Shown piece by piece: positions 26,476 through 36,012 of a stretch of 64,000 nt of DNA. The stretch is taken from NCBI RefSeq assembly GCF_028751195.1, contig NZ_CP066784.1, positions 1,922,001 to 1,986,000 of the forward strand, given 5' to 3'. Position 1 is the first letter of the stretch, and the number at the start of each line of letters is the position of its first letter. The DNA is from Alicyclobacillus sp. ALC3. GTDB taxonomy: Bacteria > Bacillota > Bacilli > Alicyclobacillales > Alicyclobacillaceae. The notes beneath the pieces are model-generated. The model was not told the origin of the DNA. It was given only the letters and a program-made list of their open reading frames with translations, and ran no database searches. The translations under genes and the position numbers were made by a program.

Positions 26476-27123
26476 TTAGATATGACAGCACCCACAAGCG
26501 TCTTCTTTTCCCCTTGCTTCCTCGATTGCTTCCCATCCCTCTTTGACCACGTAATAAACGAGAGCTAATGCCGCTACGGAGTCAATCCACCACCAACCCA
26601 GAACAGCGGTCAGTACCACACCGGCTATGAGAATCCACGACATGTATGCACAGACCATGCTGCAGGAGCCGTCCGAACGAAGAGCCTTGCTACCAATGTC
26701 CGTTCCAATTCGCTTCTTTGTTCGTGACAAATATGGCATGATAATGCCGGACGCAATGGCTAAGCCGAGTCCAAGGTAACTCGTGTCAGCTCCCTGGTGG
26801 CTGACCAGCTTAACAATGGACGCGACAACGATGTAGACCGCGAGCAAGAGTAAGGCGACTCCCACGACCCATGACGAAGTCTTCTCTGCCCGCTTGATAT
26901 GAGCTAAACTTGCTCCACGGGACTCAACTGTCAACCGCCAAAGTAAAACGCCTCCAGCGACGAGTTCAATCACACTGTCAGCACCGAAGGCAGTCAGAGC
27001 TAAAGAATGTGCAATAATTCCTGCGCCAATTGCGACGACTGCTTCAATGACCATCCAGGCAATCGACATCAACTCGATGTTCACACCCTTGCGAAGTGAT
27101 ACATTGTGTGTTGGTCTAGACAC
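26476..27123 (-). CDS. Cation-diffusion-type membrane transporter
   Basis: 215 residues, six hydrophobic segments. IEAVVAIGAGIIAHSLALTAFGADSVIELVAG carries the Asp in helix 2 typical of CDF-like carriers, and WWWIDSVAALALVYYVVKEG has the matching Asp of helix 5. There is no cytoplasmic metal-binding domain; the C-terminus ends with CGCCHI. GTG start with GGAGGTG 8 bases before. It follows an ArsR-type regulator by 16 bases, so it is probably a metal-induced efflux pump. A decayed copy lies at 53.4-54.1 kb. Confidence 0.8.
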   Translation of the reverse strand: MSRPTHNVSLRKGVNIELMSIAWMVIEAVVAIGAGIIAHSLALTAFGADSVIELVAGGVLLWRLTVESRGASLAHIKRAEKTSSWVVGVALLLLAVYIVVASIVKLVSHQGADTSYLGLGLAIASGIIMPYLSRTKKRIGTDIGSKALRSDGSCSMVCAYMSWILIAGVVLTAVLGWWWIDSVAALALVYYVVKEGWEAIEEARGKEDACGCCHI

Positions 27124-27139
27124 GCATTAAACACCTCCC

Positions 27140-27481
27140 TTATTTATCTTCGTTTGCGCAGTAATTCACGCAATCAGCAATACGCTGTGCATTATCCGCC
27201 ACCACTTCATCGGCAACATTCAACAAGTGCAATATTTTTTTATCAGCCACACGGTAGTACACATGTCGCCACTCTTGCCGATTCAGCACCAATCCACAAT
27301 CCTTCAAACAAGCCAAGTGGTTAGATACATTGCTTTGTGAAAGACCTGTTTCCGCGCTCAACGAACTAACGGTCTTCTCACCTTGGCGAAGTGCCAATAG
27401 TAATGTCAAACGTGAAGGGTCAGCCAACCCGCGAAAAAACTTGGCTCGAACGGATAAAGCGGTGTCAACCGTCGTGCTCAC
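27140..27481 (-). CDS. ArsR/SmtB-family metal sensor
   Basis: 113 residues from GTG 27481 (GAGGTG six bases before). Winged helix with recognition helix region ETGLSQSNVSNHLACLKDCG. Candidate metal ligands are Cys in HLACLKDCG and the C-terminal CVNYC pair, similar to CmtR/CadC-type Cd/Pb sensors. It should repress its own operon and the CDF transporter behind it, with release on metal binding. The metal is inferred. Confidence 0.85.
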   Translation of the reverse strand: MSTTVDTALSVRAKFFRGLADPSRLTLLLALRQGEKTVSSLSAETGLSQSNVSNHLACLKDCGLVLNRQEWRHVYYRVADKKILHLLNVADEVVADNAQRIADCVNYCANEDK

Positions 27482-27668
27482 ATTCTCCACCTCGTTTCAT
27501 CACTTCATAACCTGATGATATGATATAGTCACCCATTTCACAACGGGTTGGTGTCTTGTACAGATTATTTATCTTACTTGCAGCTCAATTCACTCTGTAG
27601 CGCGAACTATTCTGAGAACATATATAACGGGAACGGACGAACGCGAAATTCACTGCATACGGTATGTC

Positions 27669-28913
27669 TCAGTTTTTAAGGTCTGTTGCTCTCAACGTTT
27701 CCGACATCAAAATGGTTACGGTAACGCCTGACAAAAAGACGATAGCCGCCAACACTATAAAGATGCCGTGGACGCCGATCCAATCTGCACCTAACCCCAG
27801 TAAAACTCCCCCGATGGCATAGCCTCCATCACGCCACATGCGATAGACACCAAGCGCAGAGCCGCGCCACGATGGATGCGATGCATCACCAACGGCGGAA
27901 AGCAACACAGGGTATACCAGAGCTGTGCCCAACCCCGTGAGTAAGGCGACAATCACCCAGACGGCTAATGAATGTGCTATCAGGGCAAAAGCAATGCCGA
28001 TTGCGTTTAGGATTTGTCCTGATGCAATCGGAAGTTTGCGTCCTACATGGTCACTCCAGATTCCTGAACCAAGTTGAAGAACCCCCCATGTGAAAGCATA
28101 AATACCACTCATTAACCCAATTTGTGCAACTGTAAAGTTACCCCTTGCCATTTGTATAGGCACAAGTCCCCAAATTGCCGTATCGCTCAATTTGTTAATC
28201 AAACCCGCCTGACTACAGGCAAACAGTGTGCGGTTTTTGAAACTCACTAAGGTAAACACACGTCCAAGTGATGGTGTCATTTCATGTGATGTTTTCGTTG
28301 GCATCTCCAGTTTGGTAAAGGGCAAGGTCTCGCGAATGAAAATCAGTGCGGTTAGAAGTCCGATCACCCCAATTATCTCTGATACGATGAATGGAATCGG
28401 TCTGGGACTATAGGCGGAAGCCAAATATCCTGCAATCGTACTGACCGCTGCAACACCAATATAACCACTGAACTCGTTGATACCTAACGCCATTCCTCTT
28501 CGTTTCGGTCCAACAAGGTCCATCTTACTGGTGACAGTCATTGACCATGCAAAACCTTGGTTGGCTCCCAGTAAAAGATTTGCAATGACGATCCATGTCC
28601 ATGATGGAGCCAATATAATAATCAAGGGTACAGGCAGTCCGAACACCCAACCTGCGATTAAGATGGGCTTTCGTCCCCATCTGTCTGCCAATCTCCCTGC
28701 AACTAAATTTAAAGGTCCCTTCACGAAACCAAAGGACGCAATGAAGGCAAGTAATACCGCCAACGAACTTAAGTGAAATGTTCTCTGCCCCAGGATCGGC
28801 ACAACTGTACGCTCAATTCCTACCATAGTTCCAACAAAAGCGTTGTTGACAGCCAGTAAAACAAATTGCCCTATGTTGGGTCGAAGCCCAAGCCTTATAG
28901 ACTGTTCTTTCAT
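27669..28913 (-). CDS. MFS transporter
   Basis: 414 residues, 12 helices. Loop 2-3 motif GRLADRWGRKP and the repeat GIWSDHVGRKLP in the second half are classic MFS signatures. Start ATG with AGGGGGAC 6 bases before. It is the last gene of the ArsR-rhodanese / MBL-fold operon (59 bases after the MBL stop), which suggests transport of a sulfur compound or of the toxic substrate sensed there; this is inference. Confidence 0.82.
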   Translation of the reverse strand: MKEQSIRLGLRPNIGQFVLLAVNNAFVGTMVGIERTVVPILGQRTFHLSSLAVLLAFIASFGFVKGPLNLVAGRLADRWGRKPILIAGWVFGLPVPLIIILAPSWTWIVIANLLLGANQGFAWSMTVTSKMDLVGPKRRGMALGINEFSGYIGVAAVSTIAGYLASAYSPRPIPFIVSEIIGVIGLLTALIFIRETLPFTKLEMPTKTSHEMTPSLGRVFTLVSFKNRTLFACSQAGLINKLSDTAIWGLVPIQMARGNFTVAQIGLMSGIYAFTWGVLQLGSGIWSDHVGRKLPIASGQILNAIGIAFALIAHSLAVWVIVALLTGLGTALVYPVLLSAVGDASHPSWRGSALGVYRMWRDGGYAIGGVLLGLGADWIGVHGIFIVLAAIVFLSGVTVTILMSETLRATDLKN

Positions 28914-29113
28914 TGCGTTGTCCCCCTATAAAAACGGCGGGAACGGCTGTGACCGTCCCCGTTCCAACTTGTTCATTTCTCGTAACCCATGTTCGTCCTG
29001 CGTATCTCATCGAAATTCTCAGGCTTTGGAGGGACATCTTTCGTCATAAATGTTACAAAATCGGTCTCATCACGAATTTGCAGTCCCTTATTGAACTGAC
29101 GCTCAAAGCCAAT

Positions 29114-30157
29114 CGCACATATCTAGTCTCGTAAGTGACTTGGGCTGAGCCCCCACTTAGGCAGTTTGCCTAACATTTATTGGGGGCGCTAATGCGCAGG
29201 TGTTGAGCAGCCGTTCTACGAGCCCGTGCCCCATATGACGACGGTTCAATCTGTACGTAAACTCGGCAGCGTACAGTTGCTTGTACTGCTCCCGTCCATG
29301 GTATGTGCCGTCAATGAATGCCTTCAGGTTGCTAATCAAAGTATCGACCCAGTGGAACGTTTCATGAGCGTTTTCGTCACTGGACAACGTCACCACATGC
29401 GGGATGTCCATTTCCTTTGCACTGGCGCTGTACGACCAATTCCCGTCCGTCTCTAAGACGACATCAGCCCCGAGATTGCCTTGTAGTACAGGCAGTATCG
29501 AATTCTTGCTCAGGTCGTCAACTGCCTCAACGAAGCAGTATTGAGGTTTTCCTTTCTTGAGTGAAACCCCCATGACCATGGGTGACTGCGCTGTACCACG
29601 TCCCCGTTTGCCTTTGCTTTTACCGCCGAGGTAGAAGTCATCGACCTGTACGATGCCCTCCAACTTGTACTTGGCGTTTCGCTCCGCCATCGCATGACGG
29701 ATTTTATGGAGCATATTCCAAGCCGTATCGTAAGAGACACTGATGTGACGCTGAAGTGTCTTCGCAGAAACACCACGCTTGTCATTGCTGACCAAGTATA
29801 TTGCGAGGAACCACTTGTAGAGCGGCGTTTTGCTCTTGTGAAAGATGGTTCCAGCGGTGACGGAAGTCTGGCGGTGACACTGCTTGCATTCGAACAGCGG
29901 GACTCTGCGGTCGGCGTCACGCCTGTGGTTCGCATGAACCAGTAGGGCTTCTGAATGATTACACTTGGGGCAGGTGAAGCCTCCCTTCCAACGCAGTTGA
30001 ATGAGACGCTCCTCACAGGATTTCTCATCAGAGAACTGTTGCATAAACTCCAGGAGATTCATGAATACCACCTCGATATACGAACGTGTGTTCCTATATC
30101 GAGTTTACCACTTACTCCCCACTTTTCAAGCACACCTTACGAGAGTCGATATGTGTG
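29114..30157. mobile_element. Intact IS1595-type insertion sequence
   Basis: 1044 bp. Terminal inverted repeats of 22 bp (29114-29135 and 30136-30157) match except at four positions: the outer ends read CGCACATATC and CACACATATC and both finish in CTCGTAAG. Perfect 8-bp target duplication AAGCCAAT flanks it at 29106-29113 and 30158-30165. One transposase gene on the minus strand. The perfect duplication and intact frame suggest a recent insertion. Confidence 0.95.
29157..30062 (-). CDS. IS1595-family transposase
   Basis: 301 residues from ATG 30062 (GAGGTG upstream). N-terminal zinc ribbon FTCPKCNHSEALL ... FECKQCHRQTS, then TAGTIFHKSKTPLYKWFLAI, the typical IS1595 linker, then the DDE-like core: VQVDDFYLGGKSKGKRG, LETDGNWSY and HETFHWVDTLISNLKAFIDG with RRHMGHGLVERLL at the end. 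The gene is complete and probably active. Confidence 0.93.
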   Translation of the reverse strand: MNLLEFMQQFSDEKSCEERLIQLRWKGGFTCPKCNHSEALLVHANHRRDADRRVPLFECKQCHRQTSVTAGTIFHKSKTPLYKWFLAIYLVSNDKRGVSAKTLQRHISVSYDTAWNMLHKIRHAMAERNAKYKLEGIVQVDDFYLGGKSKGKRGRGTAQSPMVMGVSLKKGKPQYCFVEAVDDLSKNSILPVLQGNLGADVVLETDGNWSYSASAKEMDIPHVVTLSSDENAHETFHWVDTLISNLKAFIDGTYHGREQYKQLYAAEFTYRLNRRHMGHGLVERLLNTCALAPPINVRQTA

Positions 30158-30818
30158 AAGCCAATTGACGAAGCTGGTTTTCCACTCAACGCGCGACCGC
30201 AGACTGATCCCGAAAAAGCACCTGGATAGACTTCGATATAGTCATCCATGCCCAGAAACTTTCCAAGACTCTCGAATAAATCAGATGCACCCTTTTCAAC
30301 ATCGGAGGCAAGTTCAGTCCTCCCTACGTCTCCGACCATCAGTGTGTGCCCCGTCAACACAAACCACGGTTTTTCCCCTCTTGATATATCCGTTACAAGC
30401 AGGGAAATATGTTCAGGCGTATGTCCAGGCGTATGAAGGACACGAATGACGACATTCCCTGCAATGATTTCATCTCCATCATCGACACCCATAAAAGAAA
30501 AGTTGGTTTCTGCTGACCGATGTAACACGTACTTGGCTCCCGTCTTTGCAGCCAATTTGCGCCCACCAGAGATATGATCAGCATGCAGGTGTGTATCAAA
30601 AACATGTGTAATCTTCATTCCAGCGGCATTTGCCTGCTCAACGTAAAAGTCAATTTCACTTTCCAGAGGATCAACAACGACACCTTTGCCTTGACCACCG
30701 CAACCAAATAGGTATGAAGCCGCAACAGGATTAAAGTGTAGATATTGCCTAAATATCACTTGAATCACCCTTCCTAATGGATTTTTCACTTCTGGTACGT
30801 GACGATTTCAGAACGTGC

Positions 30819-31475
30819 TCAATGTAACGGTTGCTGTTTCCATTCACGGACACCTTCATCAATGCGAATTGCATGAATCCCATGTTCTCTAAGCATTTCA
30901 ACAGCTTCTACCGCGTACATACAGTATCGCCCCCGACAATAGGCAACTACAGGGCGATTCGTATCTATGCTTAATAAGTGATCCGCAAGTTCCTTCACGG
31001 GAATGGAAAAGGCTCCAGGGATATGCCCGTATTCAAACTCCTCTTTGGGTCTTACATCAATCAGATATACCTCATCCACATCCATCCTTGCCTTCAATTC
31101 GTCGAGGGTAAGGGGTTCAAACGAATCGCGATTCGAAAGGAATTCGTCCCGCAGTAATCTGACCTCCGCCAAAAGGTCTTCCCCTATCGCTTGAATGAGG
31201 AGTAAGAGAGCAGAAATTTTGGCATTGGATAACTGATAGACCGCGTAAGTGCCCTGTTTATCAAATTGAACAAGACGTGCTTGTAAGAGGGTTTGTAAAT
31301 GCTGAGATACATTCGCAACACTCATTCCCGTTTCAAGCACCAATGTTTCAACATTCTTCGGACCTTGTGATAGAAGGTCTAATATTTCGAGTCTGCGTGG
31401 ACTGGATAACGCCTTTCCAATCCGCCCAAACTGTTCGTATATTGCATCTTTCCAACCTCGTGTATCGGTACCCAC
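30819..31475 (-). CDS. ArsR-rhodanese fusion regulator
   Basis: 218 residues from GTG 31475 (GGAGGTG six bases upstream). Residues about 15-95 are an ArsR winged helix (LSSPRRLEILDLLSQGP; ETGMSVANVSQHLQTLLQA). Residues about 120-215 are a rhodanese domain (VYLIDVRPKEEFEYGHIPGA) with the active loop CRGRYC, where the first Cys can carry a persulfide. Such fusions are expected to sense reactive sulfur or a related thiol stress and control the MBL-fold hydrolase and transporter that follow. The sensing chemistry is inference from the domains. Confidence 0.85.
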   Translation of the reverse strand: MGTDTRGWKDAIYEQFGRIGKALSSPRRLEILDLLSQGPKNVETLVLETGMSVANVSQHLQTLLQARLVQFDKQGTYAVYQLSNAKISALLLLIQAIGEDLLAEVRLLRDEFLSNRDSFEPLTLDELKARMDVDEVYLIDVRPKEEFEYGHIPGAFSIPVKELADHLLSIDTNRPVVAYCRGRYCMYAVEAVEMLREHGIHAIRIDEGVREWKQQPLH

Positions 31476-31688
31476 TTTACTCACCTCCGTTTGTAAAGTA
31501 TTCAATTGATTACTTGAATAATACTCTGACTGTCTGATGTTTGCAAGTCATTGACTTAAATCCCGCTATTTACGGTTGGTAAAAGTTGGACCATCTGATG
31601 AATATAGTCTTCTTTTGCGTTTCCCGATTGACTCTTGGTGATGTAGAATTCACTTTGAACCACATAATCCGTCATAGGAGAAGACATT

Positions 31689-32270
31689 ATGTCGAAGTAT
31701 CGTGAATCTGGAATGCCTTCAGAAGACATTTGGGAAGGGTATTATGAACCAGAAGTAATATTGCGACAACTCAAAGTGGACAAACGTGTGGATACTTTCG
31801 TTGATGTCGGGTGTGGGTATGGTACATTCTTACTACCCGCTTCACGATTGGTTAGCGGAACTGCTATTGGTATAGACATAGATAGGGGAATGGTGGAGTC
31901 ATGCAGGAAGAAAGCAATTAGAGACGGACATAACAACATCATCGCGATTCAAGGCGACATATCTGATGATTCTACAACCAGTATCCTTAAAAGCTACTCT
32001 GGTAGTATCGACTACATTTCGCTATTCAACATATTGCATTGTGAAAATCCTGCTTCTTTATTGAAAGTTACTCATAGCTTGTTGAATTCTGATGGTATGA
32101 TTGGGGTCATTCACTGAAAACGTGAGGATACTCCAGGAGGACCATCTATGGCGATTCGCCCAACACCTGAACAAATTATTCGATGGGCTAATGAGGCAGG
32201 GTACGTGGTGGATGTTCAAGTTGACTTGAAACCGTATCATTTCGGATTGGTGTTTGTAAAGCGAAAATGA
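31689..32270 (+). pseudogene. Class I methyltransferase with one nonsense codon
   Basis: 193 codons. SAM-binding motif I is VDVGCGYGTFLLPAS, then GIDIDRGMVE and IDYISLFNILHCENP. At 32115-32117 a TGA replaces what is TGG in relatives (VIH-stop-KREDTPGGPSMAIRP), and the same frame continues without further error to TGA 32268, ending KPYHFGLVFVKRK. Start ATG 31689 with ATAGGAG upstream. A single-base change would restore the gene. Readthrough or Trp-coded TGA is unlikely because many other genes here stop at TGA. Confidence 0.8.
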
Positions 32271-32366
32271 CTGGTTGACCTTGAACTAACGGAGTCCTGA
32301 ACCTTACTACCTACAATTCGGTTTTCGTAAAGAAGGAGTGAGGAGGCGTGGGTAAGGCTAACCACC

Positions 32367-34016
32367 TCACCCCGCGCAACACGAGAGTTTAGAAACATCT
32401 GTATCAAACGTAAGCGTTGCCAGTTTTAACCCTTCCGCCATGGTCAGATAGGGAGCGAGCGTTCCTTTCAAATCCTCAATCGTAAGACCAAATTTCACAG
32501 CTAATACCGCCGAATAAATTACGTCACCCGCGTTTTCAGACACAACATGCGCCCCAATGATTTTGCGCGAAGTTGCGTCGGCTACGAGTTTAAATACACC
32601 TGTCGTTTCTCGATTCACAAGTGCTCGTGGAACCGCTTCAAGCGGTAATACCGACGTGATGACATCATAACCTTGTTGCTTTGCGTCAGCTTCGGTCAAT
32701 CCTACAGTTGCAATCCCTGGGTTCGTGAATGTGACCCCTGGGACAACCGATAGATCCACCTTCCGTCTTTCTTCATCGAAAGCATTCGCCGCAACCGTTG
32801 CCCCCTCATAAGCCGCTACATACACAAACTGCTGTCCAAGCGTGACATCACCTGCGGCGAAAATATCGGGGTTACTTGTCGTTAAATACTCATCCACCAG
32901 TATTTCACCACGACTGCCCACGTTCACTTTGGCATTTTCGAGCCTGAGTGAACCCGTGTTCGGTGAACGTCGCACTGCCACCAGCAAGGCATCACCTGTG
33001 ATGACACGAGCTTCACCGTTGACGGTCACATGCACGCTCTTGATTCCGTTCTCTTCGGTCACACGCTCATACGTCGCACCGTGGATGATCTCGATGCCTT
33101 GTTCACGCAGGGCAGCTGTCACAGCTTCCGATACCTCTGGCTCATACGATTTTAAGATTCGATTACTTCGTTGAATCATCGTTACGTTTGCCCCAAGGTT
33201 AAGCATCATTTGTCCAAGTTCGAGCGCAATGTAGCCAGAACCAATAATCACAAGATGTTCTGGCAGGGCAGTCAGTTCAAGGAGTGATGTACTCGTCAGA
33301 TAATGACTGTCTCTAAGTCCTGGGATATCGGGTACAAATGGGGATGCCCCTGTTGCAACTAAAAATTTCGAAGCGGTGATCTGCCGTTCCCCAACTTGCA
33401 CGGTATTCGCGTTTACAAAATGAGCTTCTCCGCGAATGAGGTCAAATCCGTATTCTGAAATTAAATCCTCGTACTTGTGTCGACGTAATTCGCCAACCAA
33501 CTCGTTTTTCCGTTCTGTTAGTGTTTTTACATCAACAGACCCCGATGAGGTATGTAGACCGATAAATGGATTCGTGTTTGCCAAATGATTGATTTCACCT
33601 GCGCGAAGCATCGTTTTGGAGGGAACACAGCCAACGTTCACGCACGTTCCACCAACAGTCCCGCGCTCAATCATGGCAATGCGAGCATTGTATTTCGAGG
33701 CTTCGATGGCGGCAGAGAAAGCGGCTCCGCCTGAACCAATGATTACGAAGTCGAAATCAACGCTGTTATCAGGATTAAAGCTTGGTTGTACCTCAGTAGA
33801 TTCCTGCATTTCAATGCCAACAGGAACGTAACCTGCATCCTGAACCGCCTGAAATAATGCGCTCAGGCTCGTTTCAACGCCCGTTTTGAAACTGGCTTCT
33901 CCCTGACGAAAATCTGCTTTAGCTTGCGTTGCTCCAACCGATGAGAGCGCAGATTCGATGTGATCCTCACAACTAGTACAGGTCATACCCTTAATTTTCA
34001 TCTTGAAATCCTGCAT
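32367..34016 (-). CDS. merA: Mercuric reductase MerA with N-terminal HMA domain
   Basis: 549 residues from ATG 34016 (GGAGGTG six bases before). HMA domain GMTCTSC at the N-terminus, then the FAD/NAD disulfide reductase fold: [12 protein letters not shown], redox pair [16 protein letters not shown] site [16 protein letters not shown] site FAAGDVTLG, dimer domain, and the C-terminal SCCAG vicinal cysteines that deliver Hg(II). The usual ATGRxPNT motif before the NADPH-FAD junction reads AVRRSPNT here, a clear departure. It reduces Hg(II) to Hg(0) using NADPH in the cytoplasm. Upstream is a broken ArsR gene. Confidence 0.9.
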   Translation of the reverse strand: MQDFKMKIKGMTCTSCEDHIESALSSVGATQAKADFRQGEASFKTGVETSLSALFQAVQDAGYVPVGIEMQESTEVQPSFNPDNSVDFDFVIIGSGGAAFSAAIEASKYNARIAMIERGTVGGTCVNVGCVPSKTMLRAGEINHLANTNPFIGLHTSSGSVDVKTLTERKNELVGELRRHKYEDLISEYGFDLIRGEAHFVNANTVQVGERQITASKFLVATGASPFVPDIPGLRDSHYLTSTSLLELTALPEHLVIIGSGYIALELGQMMLNLGANVTMIQRSNRILKSYEPEVSEAVTAALREQGIEIIHGATYERVTEENGIKSVHVTVNGEARVITGDALLVAVRRSPNTGSLRLENAKVNVGSRGEILVDEYLTTSNPDIFAAGDVTLGQQFVYVAAYEGATVAANAFDEERRKVDLSVVPGVTFTNPGIATVGLTEADAKQQGYDVITSVLPLEAVPRALVNRETTGVFKLVADATSRKIIGAHVVSENAGDVIYSAVLAVKFGLTIEDLKGTLAPYLTMAEGLKLATLTFDTDVSKLSCCAG

Positions 34017-34168
34017 GGTGCACCTCCACATGTATCGAATTCAATTTCTCCACAAACTGATTGAGTAACGAGTGCAATCTCGGTGTAGTTTACCCGTCCA
34101 CCTTACATTTTTGCGACTGACAGCCATGCAACCTGGGTAAGTTCCACATGTTCCCTCTACATTCGTGT

Positions 34169-34420
34169 TCAATCGCTGATATGTGCAGCATAGTCTGCCA
34201 CAATCCCTTCAACCAATTGAATAATTGTGCGAACACGCTCATCCGTGACGCGATACAGCACGTTTCCCTCTTGTCGGGATAAAACGTACCCGCACCACTT
34301 CAAACAAGCCAAGTGGTTGGAAACTTGTCCTTGGGATACACCAACCGCTTCGACTAATTCCCCCACACTTTTTCCCCTGTCTAACAACAGCTCTGTTATT
34401 TCGAATCGTGTTGCATTGGG
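34169..34420 (-). pseudogene. ArsR-type (MerR-like) regulator, 5' end lost at a rearrangement
   Basis: From about ATRFEITELL onward the protein is a normal winged helix (KSVGELVEAVGVSQGQVSNH, LACLKWCGYVLSRQEGNVLY, RVTDERVRTIIQL). The N-terminal ~20-25 residues expected in the family are missing: upstream of about 34420 the ORF continues only because it reads antisense through a cupredoxin gene fragment. A longer ORF to 34519 is therefore a chimera. It probably once regulated merA. Whether a shortened protein is made is unknown. Confidence 0.65.
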
Positions 34421-34555
34421 GTCACAACTTTCACGTTTACTCCCCACAAAGCATGCACCTTCACATGGAGCTGCATCGACCCCTGTGATATGCCCAATAA
34501 CGGGTGGTCTATGTCGCACGCGGGTTACATGACCGGTACAATCACCGTCAAATGA
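34418..34555 (+). pseudogene. C-terminal fragment of a cupredoxin gene
   Basis: 46 codons reading GVTTFTFTPHKACTFTWSCI, then DPCDMPNNGW and SHAGYMTGTITVK stop. It matches the end of the intact cupredoxin lipoprotein at 35368 (GVTTVTFTPTHAGTSTWRC ... SHPGYMTGSITVE), including the Cys and His of the copper site. Its upstream part is replaced by the truncated ArsR gene on the other strand. Confidence 0.8.
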
Positions 34556-34640
34556 ATTTTCGCAATGCCTCCCAACATCGGTTGCCGCCTGGAGTCAGGT
34601 AGCAGCCATTTTCTTTATATATTTACGATTCCTGCGCTGT

Positions 34641-35180
34641 CTACTTCATACCAGCATGTTCAGCAGCTGACACCATCCGTTGCAGAGACATTGGCCCAAT
34701 CAGGTGAGAAACAATCTTTCCGTTCCCGTTGACCAGGATGGTTTCAGGCTGACCTATCACTCCAAACGCGTGGGACCAGTGGTTGTTGGGGTCTAACAGC
34801 ACCGTAATGGACGATGGGAGTTGATAGTGGCGGACGTAAGACCGAACGTAGGGCACCCCATCTCCACGGTCAACCATCACAATGTGAATACGGTTTCCGT
34901 ACCGTTCGGCGAACCGAACGAGATCTGGAGTTTCCTGAATACACGGCTGACACCAAGGAGCAAAGTAGTCGATAAAGACCGGTTCTCCACGCAACGAACT
35001 CAGCGCAAAGGGTGTCGAAGATATAGTCGTCGTCGTGATGTCTGGCGCTTGGTCGCCAACCCCGGCGACTTTTTGGTTTTGAATATACTTCGCTACAATC
35101 CACGTAGATAACACGACTAGTACAGCCATAACTGCAATGGGAATGATGAGTCGGCGACGCGAGACATGGACCTCGCTCAC
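34641..35180 (-). CDS. TlpA/ResA-like thioredoxin-fold protein
   Basis: 179 residues. One N-terminal membrane anchor (LIIPIAVMAVLVVLSTWIV), then a redoxin domain with FIDYFAPWCQPCIQETPDLV (CxxC site) and GVIGQPETILVNGNG with the cis-Pro. Extracytoplasmic thiol-disulfide exchange, for example in cytochrome or copper-site maturation. GTG start with GGAGGG nine bases upstream. It is divergent from the cupredoxin gene, supporting a shared role in envelope copper/redox chemistry. Confidence 0.85.
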   Translation of the reverse strand: MSEVHVSRRRLIIPIAVMAVLVVLSTWIVAKYIQNQKVAGVGDQAPDITTTTISSTPFALSSLRGEPVFIDYFAPWCQPCIQETPDLVRFAERYGNRIHIVMVDRGDGVPYVRSYVRHYQLPSSITVLLDPNNHWSHAFGVIGQPETILVNGNGKIVSHLIGPMSLQRMVSAAEHAGMK

Positions 35181-35367
35181 TTTAACACGCCCTCCAGTGT
35201 CACCCTACAAGTTGCGCAGGGCTTCGGATTCAAGCGCGGGTGTCTGGCGCTATCAATGCTTAATGTTACCACAGGGTACTACCTGTACTAGTCCTTTCGG
35301 AACTTGCGGTCGTTGCAATAGTAGATGGACAATAAACGCGAACTCATTGCAGAGGGGGGAATCTCCA

Positions 35368-35910
35368 ATGAGAACCGGGTTCATCGCAGAGGGTGTCGCA
35401 CTGATTTTGGTGACATTGTCCGGATGTGCGACAGCACCGTCGTACAGAACAGGGATGCCAACCGGAGGCATGATGGGAACGTATGGCTCGTACTCATCGA
35501 ATCAGACCGTAAACAGTTCGAGCGGGGCCAACACATCGATATCCGATTCGCCGGATGCCAAACAACATGTTCATCTGACTATCCTACCAGGCATGAAACT
35601 CGGCCCCGACGGCAAAAAACACGATGCGTTTTCTCCAGCCAACTTCACACTCATGCGAGGGGTCCAGACGGAAATCATCATCTACAACTACGATGACATG
35701 CCGCATAGTCTTACGGACCCTGCGCTCGGACTGAACGTTCAAGCCGCCCCTTCAAAGGAAAGCGGCCGTCCTGGTGTGACAACGGTTACGTTCACGCCAA
35801 CGCACGCGGGAACCTCGACCTGGCGGTGTGTGGACCCTTGCGATTTAGACAATGGTCAGTGGGCGATGTCCCACCCTGGCTACATGACGGGCAGCATCAC
35901 TGTCGAATAG
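35368..35910 (+). CDS. Cupredoxin-like lipoprotein
   Basis: 180 residues from ATG 35368 with GAGGGGGG upstream. Signal peptide with lipobox LSGC at about residues 17-20, a Ser/Thr/Asn-rich linker, and a cupredoxin domain: HVHLTILPGMKLGPDG, IIIYNYDDMPHSLTDP (His ligand in MPHS), STWRCVDPCDLDNGQWAMSHPGYM in pieces: WRCVDPCD and SHPGYMTG hold the Cys and His/Met ligands. Membrane-anchored copper protein for electron transfer or copper handling, comparable to sulfocyanin/plastocyanin-like domains or the CuA fold. ORF extension to 35137 is spurious. Confidence 0.82.
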   Translation: MRTGFIAEGVALILVTLSGCATAPSYRTGMPTGGMMGTYGSYSSNQTVNSSSGANTSISDSPDAKQHVHLTILPGMKLGPDGKKHDAFSPANFTLMRGVQTEIIIYNYDDMPHSLTDPALGLNVQAAPSKESGRPGVTTVTFTPTHAGTSTWRCVDPCDLDNGQWAMSHPGYMTGSITVE

Positions 35911-36012
35911 GTGCTATTAGGTTGTGACGCTTGCCCAAGTGGGCATAACGGGGCATACCACAACTCTTTCTTCATGCCAATCCCCCTATCTCCTGATGCA
36001 CGAGTCGCTATT

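Larger units (their letters stand above)
28973..30759 (-). pseudogene. MBL-fold hydrolase (persulfide dioxygenase-like) split by an IS
   Basis: The gene is cut by the IS at 29114-30157. N-terminal part: VIFRQYLHFNPVAASYLFG, THLHADHISGG (metal-binding HxHxDH), HTPGHTPEHIS, LTGHTLMVGDVGRTEL; C-terminal part after the IS: ERQFNKGLQIRDETDFVTFM, ending NMGYEK. Removing the IS and one 8-base duplicate gives a continuous 735-base frame (244 codons plus stop) from GTG 30759. Family members with this metal site and context act on glutathione- or CoA-persulfides. It sits behind an ArsR-rhodanese regulator. The break makes it inactive unless the IS is excised. Confidence 0.85.

Noticed and set aside
32115..32117. 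TGA read as selenocysteine or Trp in the methyltransferase
   Set aside because: No selenocysteine element was seen, the position is Trp in relatives, and TGA is a normal stop for many genes in the window.
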